This document shows positions 26,501 through 34,404 of a stretch of 64,000 bases of DNA, in pieces. The stretch spans positions 372,001 to 436,000 of the forward strand of contig NZ_JAJVKV010000001.1 in NCBI RefSeq assembly GCF_024198175.1, read 5' to 3'. This DNA is from Pyxidicoccus xibeiensis (GTDB lineage: Bacteria > Myxococcota > Myxococcia > Myxococcales > Myxococcaceae). Made by a program: the position numbers and the translations under genes. Under the pieces are notes generated by a model that was not told where the DNA came from, ran no database searches, and was given only the letters and a program-made list of their open reading frames with translations. Position 1 is the stretch's first letter; each line of letters begins with the position of its first letter.

Positions 26501-26531
26501 GTTCCAGGCACCCGTGACGGACTGTCAGTGA
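23502..26531 (+). CDS. GH51-like alpha-L-arabinofuranosidase lipoprotein with two inserted CBMs
   Basis: 1,009 residues from MRRTAAWRW, with GGGGAG upstream. The lipobox LVAC makes it a predicted lipoprotein. A (beta/alpha)8 glycosidase domain of clan GH-A follows: Glu214 in ELGNEPW is the likely acid/base and Glu344 in ALTEWNLK the likely nucleophile, the arrangement of GH51 (and the related GH39). Residues about 363-686 hold two tandem CBM4/9-like modules (NDSFESGTQSWSPW and NPSFESGTASWSLW), after which the C-terminal beta-sandwich typical of GH51 resumes. It should release arabinose or a related sugar from plant-like polysaccharides outside the cell. The substrate is inferred from family only. 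A hairpin follows the stop codon. Confidence 0.85.
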   Translation: MRRTAAWRWTGVLAAGLVACGGEPGVREPGEDAPLATVSEPVQLPPVPDNYPATVTVSGTGARAISRQVWGMNLIGNTALNKSLFYGLFGATADQGRTTLAAMGIRQIRFPGGCHGDGYSWRENKMRFNIGGAYTEWDVMPVPDFLAIASELGAEPIFQLNVETKGLGNPCGWLPQYPAPTLTEAQKTARLLEDARELLRLHGGSLRTFELGNEPWGTWNPDDYGNVALTFARELKALDPSVRVLLVGHPTTGNNITGETSEAKDVAWTTMVKRLLADRSCAGGRACFDGVTDHVYSYAGYSPTANNHPHIFKGMSAFWPELGMQGIFARRNTDYSGAPLALTEWNLKCWTSGDQGSKPVRVVNDSFESGTQSWSPWARNAGTVAVASSTDKIHGAQSLQLTMTRSAGTAVDTVQVGQVINVLPNRKYRLGVRVKMPNPAYGQLIIQQTNAGEHQLHHVAERSLAGLAANAWSPVVFVDGTTFADTTSIQVLLRLNKTSAQWAADTAPVVALFDQVSFTDIHYLLELANPSFESGTASWSLWQQQANTGAMSAVNTQPQHGTGALKLSLTRSSGAASDIVQAVQVLPARPGRDVAVTAYFKTNTPQYVSLVLQQTNAGAHSLHHIAESQLTAIQPGVWQGVSITGKTFDDTTQFQVVLRIRKYLGSWSTDPAPVDVYVDNVRAYDFTNWRGAVDSVSTVEHGMMIADSYLRMARAGVASSNYHAFTRGHCGIATVVNSVPVLNPQGNAFKFTSVLAGGTMLPASVSAPAANWTTPSSPTCTGFACLPGGKPVNFLTAHAGWSVGQDALYVFLMNRHPTAAASASVNFSGLDVTGYKRKAVEVMKATDYTQTAFTLDPAPGQPVPSELLTSNNPFTVAVPPLSVVRVRLDFEKTFRFTLQPVCASGLPSRASTGSFTLWPPGQSLVWTNSAPSTGSKLMTVTATGRENSVYLMMNSDLGVTYPPVTPAPHAEFVAATFFNPPTPMFRAPALSLPEGSYTLRFQAPVTDCQ
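24589..25560 (+). repeat. Tandem duplicated carbohydrate-binding modules
   Basis: Two consecutive segments of about 160 codons are clearly related: FESGTQSWSPW / FESGTASWSLW, QTNAGEHQLHHVAERSL / QTNAGAHSLHHIAESQL, and TFADTTSIQVLLRL / TFDDTTQFQVVLRI. They are CBM4/9-like beta-sandwiches that arose by internal duplication and sit between the catalytic barrel and its C-terminal domain. Confidence 0.8.
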
Positions 26532-26563
26532 GCGGAGCGGGGAGCTGACGGAGCGGTGTGGAG

Positions 26564-26607
26564 GTCACAGCCGGAGTCAGTCTTTGGGCTCGCCTTCCGG
26601 CTGTGAC
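26564..26607. terminator. Hairpin after the arabinofuranosidase gene
   Basis: A perfect 12-base stem, GTCACAGCCGGA with TCCGGCTGTGAC, and a 20-base loop, 32 bases after the stop codon at 26531. The loop contains TCTTT but no T-run follows the stem. It probably ends transcription before the toxin gene, whose ATG lies 111 bases further on. Confidence 0.45.
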
Positions 26608-26718
26608 TTCGCCGCCAGGGAGCTCTCGAGGAACGGCTCCAAGAGAGAGAACCGCATATACTCGCGCACCGGCCGACTCCGACCAGCAACCCGCTGGCTC
26701 GGCTGGAAGGACGTAGCC

Positions 26719-27630
26719 ATGCGACTCCGCGCCAGCGCTGCACTTCTGCTCTTCCTCTCGGCATGCGCTACGTCGGCACCAGGCCCAGGAGTGCGCGCGC
26801 CCTTGGACCCAAGGGTTGCCAATCTCCAGAGAGCGGCAACGCTGCCGTGGAGAGACGGGGGACGGTGCGCTGTCCGTGAGGCTTCTCAGCCCTGGCCCGT
26901 GCTTGCGGAGCAGTGCTTTCAAGCCCTCGACCATGACCGGATCCGGTTCAACGACCCGATGGGAAGGTGCGCAGTCGCCTCGGCGGACGCGGCTGCCCTG
27001 GGAATTGGCCTCTGTGTCCTGGCGGCGGCACCGGAGATCGTCGTGGGCGCGGTGATTGTCGTTGGAGTAGTAGTGGTAGGAGTCGCCATCAAGGAAGCAC
27101 TGGATGGGTATGAGCTGAGAGGGAGCCGACCAGAAGAGGTAGAGCCCGCCCCCAAGACGAAGCCTACCCCTCAGGAATCTTCAGCGAGCCAAGAGCCCAA
27201 GCCTGAGCCATCGGGGCAAGACTGGTTTCCCCCGGTGCCGAACGATCCCCTGGAGCGACAGCGCGGCCCGGAGTGCAGCCCGATTCCAGGACCGCCCCGT
27301 GGAGGAAACGATCCCCATAACGATTGCGCCGACAAGATTCCAGGCAACAACTTCCCCGGCCTGAATGTATTCGTGAACGGCAAGCACTTCGACGCGCTGG
27401 TGCTCGCCACCCGCACGCTCTGGGAGGTCAAGACGGATGATTTCGACAAGCACTCGCCTCACTCCCGGAAGTTCTTCATCAAGGTGAAGCTGGCCGAGAT
27501 ACAGCGCGAGGCCAGGCTTGCTAGAGAGTGTGGATATGACTTCATCATTGGCGTGCGCAGTGAGGCGCACAAGGCCGCGCTGAGGTTGGCAGATCCTTCT
27601 CTCAATATCGTCGTCATGGACTGGTGTTGA
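26719..27630 (+). CDS. Lipoprotein toxin with PD-(D/E)XK-like nuclease domain (DUF6310-like), SitA-type layout
   Basis: 303 residues from MRLRASAALL. The lipobox LSAC predicts a lipoprotein. A Cys-containing region is followed by a strongly hydrophobic stretch (about 95-130, IVVGAVIVVGVVVVGVAI), a Pro/Lys/Glu linker and a C-terminal domain of about 105 residues. This domain has Asp225 (HFDAL), then Glu236-x-Lys238 (LWEVKTD) and a later EIQREARLARECGYDF helix, the pattern of restriction-endonuclease-fold nucleases. The next gene starts one base after the stop and encodes an Imm52-like protein, so this is a toxin-immunity pair. Myxobacterial SitA toxins share the lipoprotein-plus-toxin-domain plan and spread by outer-membrane exchange; membership here is inferred. 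Base composition is visibly less GC-rich than in the neighbours. Confidence 0.75.
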   Translation: MRLRASAALLLFLSACATSAPGPGVRAPLDPRVANLQRAATLPWRDGGRCAVREASQPWPVLAEQCFQALDHDRIRFNDPMGRCAVASADAAALGIGLCVLAAAPEIVVGAVIVVGVVVVGVAIKEALDGYELRGSRPEEVEPAPKTKPTPQESSASQEPKPEPSGQDWFPPVPNDPLERQRGPECSPIPGPPRGGNDPHNDCADKIPGNNFPGLNVFVNGKHFDALVLATRTLWEVKTDDFDKHSPHSRKFFIKVKLAEIQREARLARECGYDFIIGVRSEAHKAALRLADPSLNIVVMDWC

Positions 27631-27631
27631 A

Positions 27632-28390
27632 ATGGAACCCAGCCCGAGCGAGCTTGCCATCATCGTCTATGCACCTGTTTCGTCAAGCGACGAGGGCCGT
27701 GCGCTAACCATCATTCATGGACTGGAGCGTGCGCTTCCCGGGTTGCGCTTGGGGTGGACAATCTCTGAAAAGGGAGACCTGGTCGAATTGCCCAACCGCG
27801 ATGAATGGGTAGCAACCCACAGGGCCCACGGCGGCTTTCCGTTCCTCTGCAACGATGACGGCGACAGGCCTGTAACCATCGCTGGCTGGGAAAATCCGAA
27901 CGGGCTTGCGGCAGGGAGTCCGCCGCACTTCGAAGTCCATGCAGACCTGCCACTCGACGCAGCCGGCATTGCCGCGACAGCAACTGTCCTGGAGGCCGTA
28001 GCAGAGGGCGCACAAGCCTTCTGGGGGCATGCAACGCCGTTCAACGCGGGCGTGGAGATCGCTGAGCAGACGGCGCCAACATTGGCGGGGCCGCCTTCAC
28101 CATCACGAGGGCTGCCAGTACTCAAGCTCCCAAGGGACATCCGTTCGCCCGAGATTCCGCATCGGCTCGGATGGCTGAACTACTGGTCGGCTGCTGCCGC
28201 CCGAGCCATCGGGTTCCCAGACCCCTCACGCGACGCGGGCCTGCTCACAAGCGCTCGCGGAACGCCATCGGGCGGGTGGGTCGTGCGGCTCACGGACACG
28301 CCGCTCGACCTGGACAACCGCGCCCACCTGGATGCGCTCCTGAAGGCCTATGAGCGCTTCCCGGAAATTGGAGGTCGCTCAGCGCCATGA
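27632..28390 (+). CDS. Imm52-like immunity protein
   Basis: 252 residues, with no signal peptide. The C-terminal half has a pattern I associate with the Imm52 family: PHRLGWLNYWSAAAARAIGF, then SGGWVVRLTDTPLDLDN and AYERFPEIGGR. It should bind and neutralise the nuclease domain of the lipoprotein encoded immediately upstream, in the cytoplasm. The ATG follows the toxin stop by one base. Its lower GC matches the toxin gene. It converges on the AEC transporter gene 16 bases away. Confidence 0.75.
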   Translation: MEPSPSELAIIVYAPVSSSDEGRALTIIHGLERALPGLRLGWTISEKGDLVELPNRDEWVATHRAHGGFPFLCNDDGDRPVTIAGWENPNGLAAGSPPHFEVHADLPLDAAGIAATATVLEAVAEGAQAFWGHATPFNAGVEIAEQTAPTLAGPPSPSRGLPVLKLPRDIRSPEIPHRLGWLNYWSAAAARAIGFPDPSRDAGLLTSARGTPSGGWVVRLTDTPLDLDNRAHLDALLKAYERFPEIGGRSAP

Positions 28391-28406
28391 CCTTCTGTGC
28401 CGAACC

Positions 28407-29312
28407 TCACCGCACCAGCCACAGAATCACCGGCGCGGTCGCGAAGGACAGAGGAATCCCCACGCCCACCATCAGCACGGCCAGGTCCGGGTCCAGGTCA
28501 TGCTCCGCAGCGAGAATCGCCGCGCTCACCATGGGTGCCATCGCCGCCTGGAGCACCGTGGCGTGCACCACCACCGGCGCCAGCCCCGGCATTGCCAAGA
28601 GCCCCAGCGCCACCAGCCCCGGCACCAGCAGCAGCTTGTACGACAGCCCCAGCGCCAGCGCGGGCAGCCGGCTCCGCACGCCCTTGAGCCGCAGCTGCAA
28701 CCCCACCGAGAACAGCGCCAGCGGCGTCAGCAGCGCCCCCAGCCGCTCCAGCACCGTCTCCACCCACTCGGGATAGCCCCAGGGCCGCAGCGCCAGCGAC
28801 AGCACCAGCGCCACGAACGGAGGAAACGTCACCACCTTCCGCGCCAGCACGCGCCACGGCAGCGCCTCTTCCGAGCTTGCCCGCGTCGCCGCGAGCGTCG
28901 CCAGCGTGGACAGCACCAGGAACGAGCCGAGCTGGTCCGCCACCACCGCCACCGCCAGCCCACCCTGCCCCAGCAGCGCCTCCGCCATCGGCAGCCCGAC
29001 GAACGCCGTGTTCCCCAAGCCCCCGGTCAGCACCAGCGCCATCACCGACTGCTTCGACAGCCCCAGCCTCGGCCCCAGCAACCGGAAGAACGGACCGGCC
29101 GCCAGGTAGTACAGCCACGGCACCACTGCGGCCACCGCCAGCTCCGGCACGAACTCCAGCCGGTGCATCACCCGCAGCACCAGCGCCGGCAGCGCCACGT
29201 ACAGCACGAACGTGTTGAACGGGCCCGCCGAGCCTGCCGGGAACTTCCCGCTCCGCCGCGCCAGCACGCCCAGCACCAGGCACGTCGCCAGCAATCCAAT
29301 CACGCCACTCAT
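28407..29312 (-). CDS. AEC family transporter
   Basis: 301 residues with about ten membrane helices arranged as two halves of five. The pattern of the auxin efflux carrier (AEC) family is seen: NTFVLYVALPALVLRVM near the start, a GLGNTAFVGLPMAEALLG turn in the first half and ALFSVGLQLRLKGVRS in the second. Bacterial members export or import organic acids or amino-acid derivatives; the substrate is unknown. The gene overlaps the end of the LysR gene by 4 bases (ATGA), so it is probably co-transcribed with that regulator. Confidence 0.88.
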   Translation of the reverse strand: MSGVIGLLATCLVLGVLARRSGKFPAGSAGPFNTFVLYVALPALVLRVMHRLEFVPELAVAAVVPWLYYLAAGPFFRLLGPRLGLSKQSVMALVLTGGLGNTAFVGLPMAEALLGQGGLAVAVVADQLGSFLVLSTLATLAATRASSEEALPWRVLARKVVTFPPFVALVLSLALRPWGYPEWVETVLERLGALLTPLALFSVGLQLRLKGVRSRLPALALGLSYKLLLVPGLVALGLLAMPGLAPVVVHATVLQAAMAPMVSAAILAAEHDLDPDLAVLMVGVGIPLSFATAPVILWLVR

Positions 29313-30520
29313 CGCGCCCGGACCTTCCCACGCCGTGCCTGCCCCGCGCGCGGAGGTTTCTCCGCCCCAGGTTTCCCGGCCGCCTCGGCGGGTCTCTCCG
29401 TGCCTCGCTTCGCCCCGCTCGCGGCTCGCCGGGCTGGGGAGGCTCCCCGTCCCCCCTGCACCGCACCGACGACCGCCTGCCGCGCGGGGCGCTTCGAAGC
29501 AGGCCGCCGTTGCCGAGGCCCCACCGCCCGCGGGTCAGGCCGTGGCCGCTCACCCACCACGCCCTGCGCCTCCTGAGCCCCAACCACCGGCCACCGCACC
29601 GGGAACTCGGACGCCTGAGCCACCAACCCGCCCCCCGCCAGCAGCGGCCGCTCCCGCTGCAGCACCTCCGACAGGAAGTCGAGCACCGCCCGCACCCGCG
29701 CGTTCTGCTGCAGGTCCGGATGCACCACCAGCCAGATGTCCCGCCGCAGCGCCGCCACCGGAGGCAGCAGCCGGCGCAGCCCCGGCGACAAATCCCCCTG
29801 GAAGCACGGCATCAACCCGAGCCCCACCCCGGCCCCCGTGGCCGCCACCACCGACAGCAGCGAGTTGCACCGCACCCCCACGCGCGCGGACGTGGCCACC
29901 TCACCCATCCACCGCGCCTCCGGCCACTTCGCCGCCGCGTCCGCGTAGCCGATGACGTCATGCCCCGCGAAGCCCGTGGCCGGGTCCGGCAGTCCCCGCC
30001 GCGCGAGGTACCCCTCCGACGCGTAGAGGGAAATCGCAATCTCCCCCACCTTGCGCGCCACCAGTGACGCCTCCTTCGGCCGCGTCAGCCGCACCGCCAC
30101 GTCCGCCTCCCGCCGCGTCAAATCCAGCGCGCCATAGTCGGTGAGGAACTGCACCTCGATGCCCGGGTGCCGCTCGCGGAACAGCCCGAAGCGCGGCAGC
30201 AGGTGGTTCACCGCGAAGGCCTCCGTCGTCGTCACCCGCACCACGCCCTCCAGCCGCGCGTCCTCACCGCCCGCCCGGCGCTCCACCGCCAGCACCGACG
30301 CCTCCATCTCCTCCACCGTCCCCCGGATGCCCTGCCCCGCTGGCGTCAGCACCAGCCGCCCCGGCGTCCTGTCGAAGAGCCGCGTCCCCAGTTCCTCCTC
30401 CAGCACCGTCAGCCGCCGCCCCACCGTCGTCGCATCCACCTTCAGCGCCCGCGACGCCGCCGCGAGCGTCCCCTCGCGCGACACCGCCAGGAAGTACCGC
30501 AGGTCATTCCAGTCCGGCAT
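29309..30520 (-). CDS. LysR-type regulator with basic C-terminal extension
   Basis: 403 residues. A winged helix-turn-helix (residues 1-60, MPDWNDLRYFLAVSREGTLA, then SRALKVDATTVGRRL) and the LysR effector-binding domain to about residue 295 (FAVNHLLPRFGLF, LVARKVGEIAISLYAS). LysR proteins are normally near 300 residues; here about 105 more follow, rich in Arg, Pro and Ala (GPRQRRPASKRPARQ), with no predicted fold. The tail may be a read-through of former non-coding sequence or a nucleic-acid-binding extension. The gene overlaps the AEC transporter by 4 bases, and its own promoter lies in the 124-base gap to a divergent lipoprotein gene, a typical LysR target position. Confidence 0.87.
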   Translation of the reverse strand: MPDWNDLRYFLAVSREGTLAAASRALKVDATTVGRRLTVLEEELGTRLFDRTPGRLVLTPAGQGIRGTVEEMEASVLAVERRAGGEDARLEGVVRVTTTEAFAVNHLLPRFGLFRERHPGIEVQFLTDYGALDLTRREADVAVRLTRPKEASLVARKVGEIAISLYASEGYLARRGLPDPATGFAGHDVIGYADAAAKWPEARWMGEVATSARVGVRCNSLLSVVAATGAGVGLGLMPCFQGDLSPGLRRLLPPVAALRRDIWLVVHPDLQQNARVRAVLDFLSEVLQRERPLLAGGGLVAQASEFPVRWPVVGAQEAQGVVGERPRPDPRAVGPRQRRPASKRPARQAVVGAVQGGRGASPARRAASGAKRGTERPAEAAGKPGAEKPPRAGQARRGKVRAR

Positions 30521-30644
30521 GGTGCCCTGCAGATTTGCAGGCCCCCACGGCAATCTCCAGCGTTTCCGCATGTCCGTCACCAGGGCATTGATGCCTCCAA
30601 CACACCGGGCCGCACCGCGCGGCCCTCGCCACCGGAGCCTCGCC

Positions 30645-31241
30645 ATGAACGCCACCACCCGCCTCGCCGTTGCCCTCGCCACCCTCTCCGCCGCCGCGTG
30701 CGGTGGAGCGAAGACGTCCGTGAAGCCCCAGGACCTCACCGGCCGCTGGGACAGCCCCACCTGTGAGGCCATCCCCAACGGAGACGGCAGCAACAGCTAC
30801 GTCCAGCGCCACTTCCAGCTCACCGAGACGGCGTGGACCCTCAACCTCGATGCCTTCGGCGACGCGCAGTGCCAGACGAAGCTGTTCACCGCCCGCGTCG
30901 CCGGCCCCTACACGTTGGTGAAGGACTCCGAGCAGGTGTCCGGCGCCACCGAGGGCGACTTCGCCTTCGGCGAGCGCCACCTCACCGCGCACGTGCAGCC
31001 CCTGGCGGACGCCTTCGCGCAGTCCGGCTGCGGCACCGGCACCTGGACGGTGGGCGTGGAGCAGCCCGTCCCCGGCGCCTGCCTCTTCTTCAAGCCCCTT
31101 GCCCAGTGCGGCATGGACCACGACCTGGTGAAGGTGGAAGGGGACAAGCTCTTCTTCGGCCAGCGCCCGGTGGACAATGACATGTGCGCCCCCGCCAAGC
31201 GCCCGGCCGCCCTGGCGCCCCTGCCCGTCGTGAAGGGCTGA
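30645..31241 (+). CDS. APCDD1-like lipoprotein
   Basis: 198 residues. Lipobox AAAC after a short signal (LAVALATLSAAAC). The mature part (LTGRWDSPTCE, YVQRHFQLTETAWTLNLDAF, then DNDMCAPAKRP) matches the general look of the APCDD1 domain, a lipocalin-like beta barrel with paired Cys; this is a family-resemblance call. It is transcribed away from the LysR gene. It may bind a lipid or small hydrophobic ligand at the outer membrane. Confidence 0.7.
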   Translation: MNATTRLAVALATLSAAACGGAKTSVKPQDLTGRWDSPTCEAIPNGDGSNSYVQRHFQLTETAWTLNLDAFGDAQCQTKLFTARVAGPYTLVKDSEQVSGATEGDFAFGERHLTAHVQPLADAFAQSGCGTGTWTVGVEQPVPGACLFFKPLAQCGMDHDLVKVEGDKLFFGQRPVDNDMCAPAKRPAALAPLPVVKG

Positions 31242-31408
31242 GCCCCACGACACGGCCCGGCCCTGCCGCTTCCACCCCGTCGTGAAGCGCGGAGCCCGGA
31301 GGGACTTGGAGCCGAGGGGCCCGCTCGCGCATGCTGCCGCGCAGTCATGGCCCCCTGCTCCGGTCCACCGCGTCCCGCATCCTCGCCCGCCGTTCCCCGG
31401 AGTCAGCC

Positions 31409-32671
31409 ATGAGCGGCGCGCTCCTCCAGGCCGTGCGCTCCCTCGTCGGCGGCCTGCCTCGCACGTACTGGGTGCTGTGGACGGGCACGCTCATCAACCG
31501 GCTGGGCGGCTTCGTCGTCCCCTTCCTCGCGCTGTACCTCACGCGCCAGCGGGGCTTCACCGTGGAGCAGGCGGGCCTCGTCGCCTCGCTGCACGGCGCG
31601 GGCACGGTGCTGGCGGGCCCGCTGGGTGGCACGCTCGCGGACCGGCTGGGCCGGCGCATCACCCTGGCCGGCGGCCTCTGGCTGGGCGCCGGAGGCATGC
31701 TCTTCCTCGGCTTCTCCCGCGAGCCCTTCTGGATTGCCGTGGCCGCCTTCACGCTCGGCACCGTGGGCGAGCTGTACCGGCCCGCGGTGTCCGCCGCCAT
31801 CGCGGACGTGGTGCCCCCGGCGGACCGCACCCGCGCCTTCAGCCTGCTGTACTGGGTCATCAACGTGGGCTTCGCCGCCGCCCTGCCCATCGCCGGGCTG
31901 ATGACCCGCTACGGCTACCTGCTGCTCTTCATCGCCGACGCCATCACCACCTTCCTCTATGGCTGCGCCATCTGGGTGCTGCTGCCGGAGACACGCCCCA
32001 CGCGCCCCGAGGGCGAGGCCGCCCCGGCCCGCTCGAGCAGCGCGGTGGGCAGTGTGCTCGCTCCCTTCAAGGACCCGGTGTTCATCGCCTTCGGCGTGCC
32101 CGTCTTCGCGGTGGCGCTCATCTTCTTCCAGGGCCACATGGCGCTGCCGCTCGACTTGAGCCAGCGCGGCCTGACGGAGGCACAGTTCGGCATGGTGCTC
32201 GCCGTCAACGGCGTCCTCATCGTCCTGCTGCAGCCCTTCATTGGCGGCACGGTGGCCCGGCTGAAGCGCTCCACCGCGCTGGCCCTGGCCGCGGTCCTCA
32301 CCGGCGTGGGCTTCGGGCTGCACGCGCTGTCCGCCAGCATGGGCCTGGCGATGCTGGCCGTGGTGGTGTGGACCCTGGGCGAGATTGCCCAGGCCCCGGT
32401 GGCCCCCACCGTGGTGGCGGACCTGGCGCCCACCGAGCTGCGCGGCACCTACCAGGGCGCGTACAACATGCTGTGGGGCCTGGCCGCCTGCGCCGCGCCC
32501 GCGCTCGGTGGGCAGATGCTCGGCCGCTTCGGCGCCACCGCGCTGTGGCTCGTCTGCCTCGCCGTGGGAGTCGTCGCCGCCGTCTGGCACCTGGCCATCG
32601 CCGGAGCCCGCCGGCGCCGCCTGGAGAGCCTGCGCGCCCTGCGCCCCGGCATCAGCGCCAGCGCGGACTGA
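31409..32671 (+). CDS. MFS transporter
   Basis: 420 residues from MSGALLQAVR. Twelve membrane helices with the MFS signature loop between helices 2 and 3 (GGTLADRLGRRITLAGG) and a long cytoplasmic loop in the middle (about 200-220). It is of the MFS_1 multidrug-exporter type; the substrate cannot be read from sequence. The frame is open a further 26 codons upstream, but that part is Arg/Ser-rich and unlike a transporter N-terminus. A terminator hairpin follows 22 bases after the stop. Confidence 0.87.
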   Translation: MSGALLQAVRSLVGGLPRTYWVLWTGTLINRLGGFVVPFLALYLTRQRGFTVEQAGLVASLHGAGTVLAGPLGGTLADRLGRRITLAGGLWLGAGGMLFLGFSREPFWIAVAAFTLGTVGELYRPAVSAAIADVVPPADRTRAFSLLYWVINVGFAAALPIAGLMTRYGYLLLFIADAITTFLYGCAIWVLLPETRPTRPEGEAAPARSSSAVGSVLAPFKDPVFIAFGVPVFAVALIFFQGHMALPLDLSQRGLTEAQFGMVLAVNGVLIVLLQPFIGGTVARLKRSTALALAAVLTGVGFGLHALSASMGLAMLAVVVWTLGEIAQAPVAPTVVADLAPTELRGTYQGAYNMLWGLAACAAPALGGQMLGRFGATALWLVCLAVGVVAAVWHLAIAGARRRRLESLRALRPGISASAD

Positions 32672-32693
32672 CCTCACAAGCCCCAAAAGCAAC

Positions 32694-32720
32694 GGGCGGC
32701 CTCCCGAAGGAAGGCCGCCC
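32694..32720. terminator. Bidirectional terminator
   Basis: A 9-base perfect stem GGGCGGCCT / AGGCCGCCC with the loop CCCGAAGGA, between the convergent ends of the MFS gene (32671) and the protease gene (32751). The stem can extend inward by two more pairs. Confidence 0.7.
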
Positions 32721-32750
32721 GCCTGAGCTACACCGACTCCAACAGCCGCC

Positions 32751-34205
32751 TTACGGCGCGGTGTAGTTGATGTTCAGCGTGTACGTGCCGGCCGTGTAGC
32801 CGCGCACCCCGATGTACGCGCTCGTCTGGCCCGCCGGCACGGTGACCTCGCACGTCTCGGCCGCGCCAGAGAGGTACGGGCGGCAAGCGTAGCTCGTGGT
32901 CGTGGGCGCCGCGCCGAACTGCACGTACAGGTCCGGGTCACCCGTGCCGGACATCACCACCTTGAAGGTGGAACCGGCCAGGACGGTGTACGCGGGGAAG
33001 TTCGTGACGCTGCCCGCGGCCACGCTGCCCGTCTTCGTGTCCGTCTTCGGGGTGCCCGTGCCACCGGTGCCGGGCTTGGTGTAGTTGATGGTCAGGTTGA
33101 AGGTACCGGCCGCGTAGCCGCGCACCATGATGTACGCGCTCGTCACGCCCGCGGGCACCGTCACGTTGCAGGACTCGGCGGCGCCGGAGAGGTACGGGCG
33201 GCAGGCGTAGCTGGTCGTCGTGGGCGCCGCGCCGAACTGCACGTACAGGTCCGGGTCACCCGTGCCCGTCATCGCCACGGAGAAGCTCGTGCCGGCCACC
33301 ACGGTGAAGGGGCCGTAGTTCGTGTTCGAGCCCGAGGTCACGCTGCCCGAACGCGTCTCCGTCACCTGCGTGCCCGTCGGGGGCGGCGTGCCACCTGGGG
33401 CGCCGTAGAGCGCCTGGATGCCCTGCGTGTCCTTGGTGGTGATGACCAGGTCACCCGTCTGCGAGCCGTTGCACTGGGGGTAGTGCATGACGGACGCGGA
33501 GTCGTACGTGGTCAGCGCGCGCCAGTTGTTGTCCTCGAAGCACGTGCCGGACTCGGGGCGCGTGTGCTCGTGGCGGAAGCCGAGCGTGTGGCCCAGCTCG
33601 TGGCGGATGATGCCCGTCAGCGTCCACGGCGACGTGTTGCCGAAGGCCGTGTTGTCGATGAGCACGTTGCGGTTGGCGCGCGCGTCGTTCGGGAAGAACG
33701 CGCGGGCCAGGTACTGGCCACCCGAGTTCACCGGCCGCACGTCGAACACCACGTTGGTGTTGCTCGCGGTGCAGCTGGCGTCCTGCGCGCTCACGTAGAC
33801 GAACTTCACGTCGCCCACGGCCTCCCACGCCGCCGCCGCCGCCGCCATGGCGTTCTTGGCCGTCGTGTGGTTCGTGCCGAACGTGGTGCTCACGCAGTAG
33901 GTGAGGTTCTTCTTCTGCGTGTCGCTCCACTTCGCGTCCACGCCACCGCTCGTGTGGACGATGAGCTGCCCGTTCTTGACGTTGTTCTCGTAGAACTCAC
34001 GCAGCAGCTTCTCGGAGGCGAACGTGGTGTCGCCGTCAGCGATGAAGATGCCCGTGTCCGGCTCCTGGTACACCAGCGACAGGAACTGCTCCCACGACAT
34101 CCCCTGACCGGTGGTCTCGGGGGTGGGGGTGCTGCCGTCGTTACCGCCGCAACCGGCGAGCAGCGCCAGACCCGTGAGGGCTCCTACGAACTTGGACTTG
34201 GACAT
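32751..34205 (-). CDS. Secreted M57-like zinc metalloprotease with two PPC domains
   Basis: 484 residues. The lipobox LLAGC predicts a lipoprotein. The catalytic domain has IIRHELGHTLGFRHEH (about residue 200), the HExxHxxGxxH zinc site with the second His-Glu-His typical of the myxobacterial M57/HEIGH group, and a Met-turn SVMHYPQC. Two C-terminal pre-peptidase C-terminal (PPC) domains of about 100 residues follow, nearly identical to each other (FGAAPTTTSYACRPYLSGAA in both). It should degrade proteins outside the cell, in line with predatory growth. Start chosen at 34205 because AAGGA stands 5 bases upstream; ATG 34211 is possible. A possible sigma-54 promoter lies 38 bases upstream. Confidence 0.9.
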   Translation of the reverse strand: MSKSKFVGALTGLALLAGCGGNDGSTPTPETTGQGMSWEQFLSLVYQEPDTGIFIADGDTTFASEKLLREFYENNVKNGQLIVHTSGGVDAKWSDTQKKNLTYCVSTTFGTNHTTAKNAMAAAAAAWEAVGDVKFVYVSAQDASCTASNTNVVFDVRPVNSGGQYLARAFFPNDARANRNVLIDNTAFGNTSPWTLTGIIRHELGHTLGFRHEHTRPESGTCFEDNNWRALTTYDSASVMHYPQCNGSQTGDLVITTKDTQGIQALYGAPGGTPPPTGTQVTETRSGSVTSGSNTNYGPFTVVAGTSFSVAMTGTGDPDLYVQFGAAPTTTSYACRPYLSGAAESCNVTVPAGVTSAYIMVRGYAAGTFNLTINYTKPGTGGTGTPKTDTKTGSVAAGSVTNFPAYTVLAGSTFKVVMSGTGDPDLYVQFGAAPTTTSYACRPYLSGAAETCEVTVPAGQTSAYIGVRGYTAGTYTLNINYTAP

Positions 34206-34243
34206 GGACATCCTTGGTTGGATGAGGGGGTGCTCCCCGACCA

Positions 34244-34259
34244 AGCACTCGCCATGCCA
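34244..34259 (-). promoter_or_regulatory. Possible sigma-54 (-24/-12) promoter of the protease gene
   Basis: On the minus strand the site reads TGGCATGGCGAGTGCT, against the consensus TGGCACG-N4-TTGCW. The GG and GC doublets have the exact spacing, with two mismatches. It ends 38 bases before the protease ATG (34205), leaving a 5' leader of about 26 bases. Myxobacteria use sigma-54 widely. Confidence 0.4.
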
Positions 34260-34386
34260 GAAGCCAAACCATTGGCCTCATTCAAGTTTTTGACTTGGTG
34301 TTCCAACCACATGGAGCACGCCTGCTCCAACTCCGCCCCCGGAAACGTAAACAGGGCTTACATTGTCGCCCTTGAGGTCCACGATT

Positions 34387-34404
34387 CTACGTACTTATAC
34401 GTAG
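34387..34404. promoter_or_regulatory. Perfect inverted repeat, possible operator
   Basis: CTACGTACTTATACGTAG: 7-base arms CTACGTA/TACGTAG around CTTA, in the AT-rich gap about 130 bases upstream of the candidate sigma-54 site. This is where an enhancer-binding protein for a sigma-54 promoter would be expected. No protein is assigned. Confidence 0.35.

Noticed and set aside
31223..31287. 12-base direct repeat CCCGTCGTGAAG, copies 53 bases apart
   Set aside because: Partly inside the lipoprotein's last codons, with no further structure; probably a small local duplication or chance.
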